64,000 bases of DNA from Pipra filicauda (Eukaryota; Chordata; Aves; Passeriformes; Pipridae): NCBI RefSeq assembly GCF_003945595.2, contig NW_024104286.1, forward strand, positions 1,054,001 through 1,118,000. The letters run 5' to 3'. A program made the position numbers and the translations under genes. The notes beneath the pieces are model-generated. The model searched no databases. It saw only the letters and a list, made by a program, of their open reading frames with translations, and had not been told where the DNA came from. Position 1 is the first letter of the stretch. Every line of letters starts with the position of its first letter. Shown in pieces: positions 27,511-39,500 of this stretch.

Positions 27511-30500
27511 GTAAGAATTCATTCCTGACTTCCTGGCTTTCTTGTGGCTGTATCATTTGATGCACTCAGCAACGTGTCTCAGAGAGCTGGCAATGCTCCC
27601 TACTCAGAAATAATGAAAGTGATTCACAGATGATGCAATAGAAAATTATGAGCAGATAAACATGAGTGGCAGGCAAACAATTTTGAATGCTCTGTTCCCC
27701 ATTCATTTTGCCAACTTGAAAGTTGCGTAGTTATTCTAATACATGCTGATTGTTTCTCATCTTTGAAAGCAAGATTTTTATGATTATTTCCAGTGTGCAT
27801 TAATAATTGAAATTTTTATTTATATAACTGCTCAAAAAATCTTTCTAAGTAAGTTGGTTTGGTTGGATTCATAGGTATTAATGTTTTAAGATTATGCAAC
27901 GTAGACACAATATGATTTCTTCAGTTGCTGGATTCATTCTGAGCACCTTCTGCAGCTTAATTCAATCTCCCTTTTCCAGACACTTCTGTCTGCTTTAGAT
28001 CCATCATCCCAATTTTACTGCTTCACATTCTAGGTCATCCTAAAGATACGTCCAGCAGCTGTTAGCTGCATTGCTGTCTTATGTTCTTCATACTCGGTGT
28101 TCCTGCAGGTTCCTTCTAGCCACAAGACTCATCCACAAGATTGTGCCTTGTTATTTTCCTCTTAAGCCAAAGTAACACTTTCTATCAAATGCTGCTAAGG
28201 AAGCAAAGAGTCATCTGTAATTCCTACAAAAGTATTTGTTCTTGGCTAAAATAAGGTTTAGGCTGAATTATCAGTACTACAAACTCAGCTTTCAAATAAT
28301 AGACCAGATAAGTCCACTATGGTATAAAAAAATTACTTTAAAAAAAAAGCATTAGTGTTCTCTACCCACATAATTTATCTCAAAGAGTTGAGAGATGTTA
28401 AGGAAAACGTGTTATTACACTACACAAATTACTTTAGTGATAGGTTAAAACTGGTCCAAATAGTAGCCAAAACTACTCCAAACAGTTTCCAGCTCCAGAA
28501 ATGGCCTTTCTGTTCTTCATTTTGGAAATAATTATATTTGTTTCAGAAAGTGCTGAGAGTATAAGGTACCTCATGTGCTCTTACATCCAACATTAAATTT
28601 CTTGTATGATGCCCAGCAGACTAAGAATTCCCAGAGTCACTAGCTCTGTTATACCATTTTCTCGTTATGCGTATTTCCACACGCACCTTCACCTCCAATT
28701 CAGCTTGATTTTTTGGATTTATGTGATTCTTTCTTGCATAATCTTCAAGGACTGTTCCTATATAATCAGGCTCATTGCATGCTCTTTTCTTCTCCCCAGA
28801 TGGTTAAACATACAGGAATTTGATTAAGTAGCATCACCTAACTCAATTAACATGCTAATTACAGATCATGAACAAACTTCCAGTCCACAAACATGGAACC
28901 TGACTGACAGAAATTGTCAGCTTGCTATGTTCTTTTCAATTAATAAATCAATGTGCTAAGTTCCCTAGAAAAGCTTTATGAATGCTAACCTTGGACAACA
29001 CCCTTGGACACTGTCTGAGCTCAGCTGGGAGCTTTTCCAGTTTAGCTCTAAAGTGTGCTGCAAAAAGCCCTTGACACACCAGTGCTCTTGAAATTATTCG
29101 GAAATACTCACAAAATTTATTTCAGACAAACAGTTTCAAAGCAACTACTGACTTGAGGACACTTCAGAAAGTTGAGCCTGCAGCTGGTTTTAGTTATTTT
29201 TCAGAAAACTGGACTGTGAAATAAACACTCCCTGAAATGAGGCTTCTGTCAGGAAGATAGTGTACCAGTGCAGGGCTGACCACAGGCACAGGGAGATTGA
29301 GCCCTTGCCAAGATGAGATAACCGAGGGTTTGAAGAGAGAGGAAGAAAGTAAGTAGCCTTCAGACAGTTTTGTGCCAACAGAAAAGCCTGGGAGAACTTG
29401 TCACTACTGCTGATACTGGTCTCTATATTTGGAAAATATCTATTGTACTCAGCAAATAGTGCATCCAGTACAGGCAGGTAGCACAAAATAAACCAGATAG
29501 CAACTTTCAGGGCACGGTTGCTTTTCAGCTTGCCCCATTCAGCTTTCTCCACCATTTGTAGTCTTTGCAATACTATTTGAAATCAAAATTGTTACAGTTT
29601 TCTTCACTTGTTTATATTACCTGTTTATATTACTTATTTATATGTACGTTGAGAATGTACATATAAACTGTTTATTCTAACAGTTGAAATGTTACAGTTG
29701 TGAAGAATACTTATTTAGTATTTAAGAGGTTATTTAAGAGTACCTTTCTGTAAGGAAAAACCATTTTGCAAATGTAGCTAGTAACTTCTATGAAGACAAG
29801 CTTTACGTGCGCCTGGGACATGCCTCAACAGAGAAAGAGCTCCAAACCAAAAAGGTGGTGAGCTTTGGGGGTCTTGGGGGTTTGGGTTTTGGGTTTTGTT
29901 ATTGTTTTTTAATGGGACAGTGTCTTTTGGTTCATTAGTTTTTGACAAGTTACCAATTACAGGGCCCTTCCCCCACTATAAGGAGCTTAGCACCCAGGGA
30001 GCAGTTTGCTCAACTTATCTGATGAACATTAAGATGTATGCCTTAAACTTTTCAGGTCATATACACATCAGAGTTTGACCAATCAATCTCTCATCCCCTT
30101 CGCCAGTTTCCCCACAACTTTTTAATGAATTGTCATATTTCAACCCAATTTCAAAGAGTAGACATTTTGGTTTATTAGTTCCTAATGTTTTCATAAAATT
30201 TGGCAGCTGCATAGCAGGGACACACCCAGAAAGAATGCCCCACTCATACAAGATTCAGCTTTTATTCCTTGTTTAAGGCAACAGTTGGCTGGCAAAATGA
30301 TCAGGCAATTGTTTCCTTTTGTCTGGTGAGGATATAGGGAGGAGCTGGGGTACCAGGATGTGAGGATTTAGGGGACAAAAGACATAGTTTGTGCTAATCT
30401 AGACTTTTGTTTTTCTGTTCCCAGAAGGGCTTGTTTAATTAATGTTACGTTTTAGACAGAAAAAAATGTTTCCATTTTTTATCCATCTGGAAGTCTTCCC

Positions 30501-33500
30501 ACAATTTTAATGAAATTTAACAATGATTTGGCCTTTAGGGCTTCATAAAATCCACTATAAAACTGCTTATGCTAGGTTTATAACCTCATTACTTAATAAT
30601 GAGCTCCCACTAAATATCTGATATTCATTTCCAGTTTTGCAAGATATTGTAACAATCCTCCATTAGCTACTGTAATCTTAGGCATAGATTTTATTGTGTA
30701 TTTTCTTAATTGAGCTGTTGCTCACCTGTAGCAATAGGACCAGGTAAAGTTATTTAGAAGGCAGAACAGGAATGTCACATTTAGAATTGTTAAATACACA
30801 AGATTGTATAGTCTATATCCATTTGTAGATGGAAATAAAATGAAGGATGTGGCATCTACTCCCAGATAAAAGGCTGGCAAGTTTTAATATTTGTCCAATC
30901 TATTTGTATAATTTAGTCACTGGAAAGGCTTAAACGCTTAGAGAAATAAATCAAGTGAAACAGAATATTTTACCTGAATGTTTTACTTTTTCCTTTTTAA
31001 TAATAGAAAAAAAATTATTTTTTATGAAATGGCAACAGTCTAGTTTTTAATGAAGTGGCAACAGTATAACTACATGATTCAGGTACAATACATAACATCT
31101 AGATAAGCTGTAGCTCAGATTTTTTCTTCTCTTACCTTGAATAAAATCTTGTGAAAGCCTCACTGAAAATCCTGTGGCAAACAAGAACCAGGACCTCTCA
31201 AGCCGCATGCCAAGATTTCATAAGCCTCCCCTTTGAGATTCACACTGCGTCTGCTTAGTTTGATATGATGTGTATATTTATCTGTTGTAATTTATGTTTC
31301 CTGTGAAGTCATTCTGTTGGGCTTCAGGCTGGCTTAGGGGACTGGTTTACGTAAGAAGAAGAATGAGCTGTTGGCATACCAGCTTGCCAAGAGTAACCCA
31401 TTTGGGATTTTTATGTCTTGGCACTGGCTTTCTCAGTAACACTATCTTCATATTGTTCTTGATCATTCTGACTACATCGACACTCCTAACAAGAGCATGG
31501 CTTATGTGCAGTGCAATCAAAAAAGCATTTGTCTTCTGGATTCTGCTCTTAATACAAAAATCCAGCTCAAGACTCCTTTCCATGCTTAGCAGAGACTAAG
31601 GATATTATTTCAAGATGACTCAGCTCCTTTCAAGTTAGATGTACCAAGTCTCTCTGCCCTGCTTTATACATCAATGGGACAACAACCTATCTGATTAAGT
31701 CAGTGGAAACTAACTCTTTCTTAACAGAATAAACAGATTGTGAAAAAAACTACACATAAATTAAGGTTCTGAAATGGCATAACATGTGGAGATATAAAAA
31801 GTCATTATCATTCAGACTGTCTTGCCCACAGCAGTGCAATTATATTTTGAAGTTGAAAATTGCAAGGTTAGTTTTCTTTTGTTTTCTTCCCCACCCCTCT
31901 ACCCCCTTCCAAATTCTTTGTGTTATTTTTCTTCTGCTGGAGGATCAGATTTTTTCTGCCGCCTTGATGGTAAAAATTGTTGCCAGATCTTTGATGTTAG
32001 TGGATGAGAAAAAGAATTGGGGATCTAATTTCTTGCAGCATGCATTTGGCATTTAGGAAGTGAGATTCCAAGCAAACAGACTTTGGTGTCTGCGAGCTTC
32101 TCCCTGATCCTGAAATTGCTCAAGGTGCCTCTGTCATCTTCCAGCTTCTATGATACTGAAAGTGCCATGCTTTAAATATTCAAATTTCTATCTCTGTATT
32201 ATCTGAAAATCCATCACTGAGACTGCAAACAGAACGAAGAGAACGTGTGCGTTAAGTGGATTATGCAAATGAAGAATTATGATTACTTTTTAGTGCCTCC
32301 CCGTGCTCTTACTGTTTCAGAATTATATACATAAGGACACATTCCTAGTTCTTTTTAACCTTAGGATTATATCAAAAGTGCTTATCCCATGCTTAGTTTA
32401 GATAGGATGTTAAATCAAAGTATGTAGTTTAAATTGTAGAGTTATGAAGAATCTATTCTCAGTAAAAAGTCCCCTTCTTGAATTTCACTAGCTCCTTTTC
32501 ATATCCTTTATTCAGGTTCTGTTGTGTGAGTTTCAGCACTGTTTGTATTTAAATAACTTGATATTTTCTGCGAGAGATTATCAGAACATTTTTTTTCAAT
32601 GCTAATGGTACATTATTTTGTACATTATTTTCTGTTTGTACATTATTTTCCTTCATCTGGATGAATACTTACTGGCAGAGTCACCAGAGTCACCAAACAC
32701 ATCACTACTATTTTGCAGAATTCATGATTATGATTCTTCCCGTTTTCCAAGGGGTTGAATGCAAAGTCCTCCAAGCAAAGCACAGCAACACCATTTCACA
32801 ATTTGGGAAGCATTCAAATTCATCTTACTGCATTTTTAGAGCAAAGCATTTTGAGTCTAGTAAGAGGGCCAAGGCTGCAAACCTGACACAGACTCTTACA
32901 AACATGAGCACTAATGTCATGTTTTGTCTTCAAGAGAATCCCTGCAAAAGCAGGATGAGCCCTGAGAACATGTCAAGTTCACTCCAGATGGAGAAGGACC
33001 CACCTATTGACAAGCTCTTCAAAAATTGACTGAGTTTGTTTTCTTGTAGGTGGAGCTGGATGAGAGTCTTAAAACCCTCATGTTCTCCTTTTCACTACTG
33101 GAAGGTTGTGTGAATATTGTTGTCTTCCCTCTCCATTTTAAAAATTACTTTCCCTGCCATTTCCAAGGCAAGATGGAAATAAATGTCCAAGGAGTGGAAG
33201 GAGGAAACAGCATCTCATCCCTTCTTTGTACGTTAATTGAAAACATCGTGGAACTGAAATGCAAGTTGCAGAGAAAAAGTGTTGAAAAGATAGTTAAAAT
33301 CTTAACAAGAGATTCATTCTCCATCAGAAACAGAGCCGATACTTGGACAAAAGCAACACAGGGGGAAAAATGTGTTTGTTTGCTTGTCTGCAGTGAGAGG
33401 GAGAGGAGGCTGGCAGTGGCAGCCGCAAGACCCAGCCCCTCAGGGTGTCTCTCCGCAGGGCCTGTCACTCCACTGGCCCAGAAAAGCACTCGAACAGGGA

Positions 33501-36500
33501 TTACTAGACAGAAATATCTTTAGCGACCACAACCAGCCCTTGTCTTTCGAACTCGGGCCACTAGGAGGTGCTCAGTGTCTGCTCAGTTTGGGAGAGACTT
33601 CAGGCACCCAGAAAGGAAATGTCTCCAATCAAAACGACGGTACCTAATTAGGGAAGACAGCCTCGCCTTTTAATTAAATGTTTGCTGATGACTCTATTGG
33701 CTTGGTTTTCCCTTTTCCAAAGTGCTTAACTCAGTGGATTTGATTGCTAGTAGCGGAGGGGAGAAAAAAAAAAGGGAAGGAAAAAAAAAAAGGATGATTT
33801 AATATCAAAATTTATTCCAAATACCTGTGTTGTGGTAGGCAGATAAAAACAGGAAGCTGGGATTTAGAGTTGTTTAAGGATCTACGTTTAACATTATTAA
33901 GTGGAAAAATCCAATTTGTCTAAGATGAAATCCTTCATGAAAATAGCCTGTGGCATCAAAATGTTGTTGGGGCAGGGTCAATTTGGAGATAGTACTCTCA
34001 ACATGAAGATTTTTGGGGACCCCTCCTTCAGTTTATCAGTATGAAAAAGTTCAGGAATTTCTTTTCTTCTTATTTCTTCCAGTCGAAGCCAGGACATTTT
34101 GTTGACCTCTCAGATCTTCCCTGCATGAGAGGCCTCTTTCCCATCATTTTTATTAAGACCACTGAAAAATAACAGTTTAACTGTGGATTGCTACTCTCAC
34201 TTGCAGTTCCCTGATGTCCACCTGGCAAGCTGCAGCCCAAGCTCCTGCCAATCATGAGTTCAGGAAAATCAGTGAATTTGCAATAGCTACAAAAACAAAG
34301 TATTCCTGACTTTTTCTCCTGTCAAAGGAGGATGCATCTCTTTGGCAACTAGAAACCTTGATGAACAGCTTCAGCAGTGGGCCCTCATTGTGTTAAGTCT
34401 TGAACTCCCAATGAAAAATGTAAAGCTGGTATCTCAGAGCTCTTCCCATAATCATTAAAACTAAAACAACTGCTCTACAAATGTTTCTGTGGGAAGTACA
34501 AGACTTGTTATTTCATTATACATGGTCTGCTCGTTATTTAAAGATACTGGTGCACTGTAGCATATGTGGTGAACAACACCCACAAAATCACGTCAGTAAT
34601 TGGCTTAATGACCAAAAAAACATCTTAAACTAGATTGTTCACAACTAAGATAAGAACAGTTGACTATATCATCACCAGGACATGTATCATTGAGTAGATT
34701 CTTAATCCCCATGTCAGGAATAATCAAGCAGTAGTACAAAAAGAAATCAGACATAATAGGCTCCTATAGATATATTTTTAAATGGTCACTGCCTTTTTTT
34801 CAGTTTAAAATCCATACACAAACTCAAAGGGTTCATTGTTTGTAGAACTACAGTAGCAAGCACACAGGAATGTGGCTGTGAAATAGCAAAGCTGTGCCAG
34901 TGCTTGATCAGTGTTTTCACTGAGAGAATAATTAAGTAATTGTGTGTCCCACAATGGTGCCAGGGTTGAAACACCACAGAAATTAGCGATGACCTCTCTT
35001 TTCCCCATCCCCATGCTTGAGTTAGCATAAATTTGGTGAGTCCTGTCACCTCAGGCAGAGGTGACACAAATTAGGGGTTGTGTACTACTACAAATTTGCC
35101 TCATTGGGGCAAAAGCTTTCTGGTGTATGAGGGAGAGGAAAACAATCCTTAAAAGTAAGCTACATTCTGATGAAGATAGGAGAAGGAAAGGCCAGCTCGG
35201 TCCTCCTCCTTTTGTAATATGCATAGAAGGAGAAATGTGGAATTGAGAAGCTAAACACTCATTGAAATAGTTAGAAAACTGTAGAGTGGTCCATAGAGAG
35301 AAGATGGTCATTGTTGGGACCTCACAGTTTGGGTCTTAAAAAAAATCCCAAACAACAAAAACCCACTAAAACCTCAAACTGTTAAAGCCTTCATAGGTAA
35401 ATTTTCTGACTAGGATAGGCCATTCTAGTTCTTCCTGGAGGATAACCTCCTCTTTCCACAATTTTATATCTTGTCCAGATGACTCTTTCACTTGGGCAGC
35501 ATAGGTAGTCCCTCTGGAAACACCCCACCTTAGCTGGGAGGTAGGTTGCATCTACCTTAAGAGACATAAACGGTCACTGAAGTTGGCTACAGACGAGTAG
35601 CCACGTGCCTGTGGGGAGCTGGCAAGGTAGTTAATAGAGGGAGATGGAAGGAAACTGTGCTTTAAAGTAAGTTGGCTAGTCAGGGACATGGGAATGCTTT
35701 CTCTGGTCCTGCCCACACAGCTCCCCTCTGTAGCCAAAATGAGCAGCGGCAGATCTCCATATACACTCAGCACCAGAGGGATCCAGCATCTGATTGCAAT
35801 GGAATTCTGGGAAGAAAGGGAATGGAGAAAGAGAGAAATGGGGCAAAATCCAGAAGCATGATCTGAGTCACAGAGGAGAGAGAAACAGCATTTTTTCAGA
35901 GCAAACACAACATAGAAATTACCGAGTAAGGAAAAAGGAAGTGAGACTGGATTGAGCTGGAACAGATGCAAAAAGTTAATTGCAAAGGCGACACAAATTT
36001 AGATAAAAGCCTGTGGATTAGCTTTTTATGCAAATGCATTTAAAACTTGGCACTTCAAGCACTATCAGCTCTCTTTTTTGTCTCACACTTCAGGCAGGTA
36101 TCATTCAGCTGAATCTACTGGAGTTTCACAACACAGAGATGTAGTATCTGCTGCCTACAGCTGAGTAACTTCTGTTTTCACAATACCCAAGAGAAAGAGA
36201 ATGTCATCTTTATTATTTTATTTTTCTGCTTTTTTATGTATCAAGGTAGCTCCTGACACCCTGCTGGGAAGCTTTGTTTTGTTGCGATATGCTTTTTAAA
36301 AAAGGCTCAACTTCTCCTTTCAAATGCTATCAAAAGACTACTTTTTTTTCCTTGTAAAGAAATCTGAATTACATCATCACTTCCAAAACTGAGATATTTT
36401 ATACCATTATCAGAGCAGAACTAAGGAATGTGATTTTTTTTTTCTCATTGTTCCCTACAGAGAGGGTTTTGCAGTGTGCATTTCCTGTGTGCCCATGTTC

Positions 36501-39500
36501 TTGCAGTTTAGCAACAGTCTGTCCCTGAAGCAGCAATCTTTATTACGGGACTGTCATTTTCAGTGCAAGTGCATAGTCCCGCTGTTGCCTGCTTGTATCT
36601 TTTTCTTAATTCCCAGAATATTGTACAGACTCCAGAAAGCTTCTTGGCATCTCAATAGATACTGTAATTTTATCTTCATCTTTTAGAATCAATTTAGTTT
36701 GGTGCAGATAGTTCATTGGAAATTGCTTGACTGGGCTTCCTATATACAAACTAGCCTCTATACCCATTGTTTCAGCATTCTGTGAAATGGTTTTGCTGTA
36801 TTAATTTATTCAGTTCAGCTCCACATTGTTATCAATTTTTCTATTTTTGTTTATAAAAGTAGAAGTGCTCCAATGCCTTCTGGAATAAGTGATTTCCATA
36901 GAATTTCTACTATCTCAGTACAGGCTTTGTCTGCGAGTTTATCAAGTGCTGTCAAACTATGCAGCAGGTTATAAATTTTAGTCTTTTTGTGCTCCATAAA
37001 ACTCACCTTTCTTTTTATGTCAGCTGTTATATCAGCTATTATATACTGTTCCAGGCCCCTATTAGGGATGAGGGATGCTGTGAGACTAAATTATAAATCA
37101 GATCATTTTGTACCGAGGCAGTTTTGCTGTATTTTACATGTATTTTAATTATTCTTATTAAGCTAAAACGATTCTGAGAACAGGTATTCCTTTAAAAGCA
37201 TTCAAACTTTAACTTAACATTCTCTTAGAAGTCTTTTACCAGAATCTACAAAATCTGACAAAAATCCAACTTCTAAGGCCCTATCTTTAAGGCAATACAG
37301 CAATCTTTCATGTGCCTCACTCACCATGGGTACATTTTCCCAAGACTTGCTATTTGGAAGCAACTAGAAGAAGGAGTGTGGGGGGTTTTTTCAGGGGGAG
37401 AGAAGAAGAGGAAGGGGAGAGGGATCAGTATACGTCATCAACTCTCAAGTTCCCTGTGCCTAAGTGGAATCCTGTGAATAGTGTTTGCACAAGATCATGG
37501 GAAGAGATGAGAGAGATCTGCCCAAGTGAAGGAGGTGAAAGAGATAAAAGATGACTAGCACTGGGTGAGTTATTGATGAACAGTTCTTAACCTACTCATA
37601 TCACGTTCCTGGTACCCTGTTGTCTTGGTTTCAGCTGGGATAGAGTTCATTTTCTTCCTATATGTAGTGTTTATCCTAAGTCAAGGACTTTTCAGTGTCT
37701 CGTGCTGTGCCAGTGAGGAGGTGCACAAGAAGCTGGGAGGGAGCTTAGCCAGGACAGTTGACCCAAACTAGCCAAAAGGATATTCCATACCATAGAATGT
37801 CATGCTCAGTATGTAAACTAAGGGGAGTTGGCTGGTAGGGGCCCACTGCCACTCAGGGATGAGCTGGACATTGGTCAGTGGGTAGAGAGCTAATGTATGG
37901 TACATCACTTGGTTTTTTGGGGGTTATTCCTTTCTTGCATTATTATTATCAGTATTCACTTTATTTTAGTTCAATTATTAAACTAGTCTTAACCCACAAG
38001 TTTTACCTTTTTTTTTCCTATTTTCCTCCCCATCCCACCAGGGGAGGGGACAGGAGTGAGAGTGAGAGCACAGCTGCCTGGTACTTAGTTACCAGCTAGG
38101 CTTAAACCACACCACCTGTCTTTCTCTGGTGTTTGACACAAGGACTGGTTATTTAAGAGCAGGGCTGAGGGAGAAAATTCAGGATTATTGTCAGACTGTT
38201 CATCCCTAAGAGGTTTGTCTGATTATTTCCTTTCCCCTCCCTTGTCCTCACATCCTCTTCGTTCACCCTCGCTGCTCCAGACAGCACTCATCTGCAGAAA
38301 AGACGCCTGCGTGGGATTTGGTTTCACTCTCCCTCAGTCACTGGGATCACACAGCAGCTCTAGGGCTGGCACATGGTCTCTGGGGTAAAGGCAACACTCC
38401 AGTTTGCTCTGTTTTTTGCCTACTGAACCAGTCAATGTCTGTATTTTTCTGTTTGATCCTCAGAAGTTCATGGGCACCTGAGGAGTGTTCAAGTGTTCTT
38501 ACTTATCTGCCACATTTTGAAGTATGCAATATTAAACTTAATGATGTCCTTGTGGAGACAGCTGTAGCACAGACCACTAAGAGTATGGGAGTCCTTCTCA
38601 AAAACTGACCTGGTCTTATAAGATATTTATTGTTCTCTGGCTGAAGTCAGGCTGGAGGACAGTTGCTGTTTTTCCTGGGCACTCACCACCTCACAGGACT
38701 TTGCTCTTTAACTCCACTGTGTGATTATAAATGAAAAGGATGAGTGGCAGTGTCTTTTTTCTGCATCACTAATGTCCTATATTTTTACACTGGTATTTAT
38801 AGATCCAAACTTCTTTGTCCTGTAGTAATACTCCTGAGCCAATCTTCTCCTTGTATAAAAACTAATCAGTACAGAAGTATTACTGATACTTAAGCCCTTC
38901 CTTGAACTTCCAGAGGAAAAAGGAATTCAGCTCCTGAAAACTGTAAATTAAAAGCACGACTAGAGCACTGACCAATCGCAACGAAACCTTATTTAATTCA
39001 CGTATCAGACTTAGTTGATTCTTGTGAAAGAAGTTACAATAAAAGATTTCTCTTCCACTCAGCTTCTGTCACGAGGCTGGTGACCAAAACTGTGTGTTGT
39101 ATCTAGGAACCCATGCTGAGAGGGAGGACATAGGGTGCAATTGCACATAAATAACAGATACCACACAGCATATTTATGATAAAAAGTACCTCAGAAGGAG
39201 TTCAAAGGGCTCAATTTTTGGAAAGGCTTAATACACTTAAAATAAAGAGGATGTAATAATGGGCATTTTCCATCCTTATTTACAGCAAAAGTTACAGCTA
39301 TTCCTTACAGGCAGTCTAGGATTAGACTCATGTATTGATAATTGTTTGTATATAATTCAAAATCAATCAATTTAGGATCTCCTCATTTTTCTTTTCATAA
39401 CATGTGTGTTTGTAGTCAGTGGGAGAGTGGTGAACTACAATTTGAGCATGGTGGTCTTTGCTTCTACTTGAGCCAGATTGTGAAATCCCATCTATTTTAG

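Noticed and set aside
29637..29667. Hairpin as a miRNA precursor
   Set aside because: The stem is only 11 bp and very AT-rich, shorter than a miRNA precursor.
35552..35971. 139-codon minus-strand frame
   Set aside because: Composition looks like translated non-coding sequence, with no motif, splice border or poly(A) signal.
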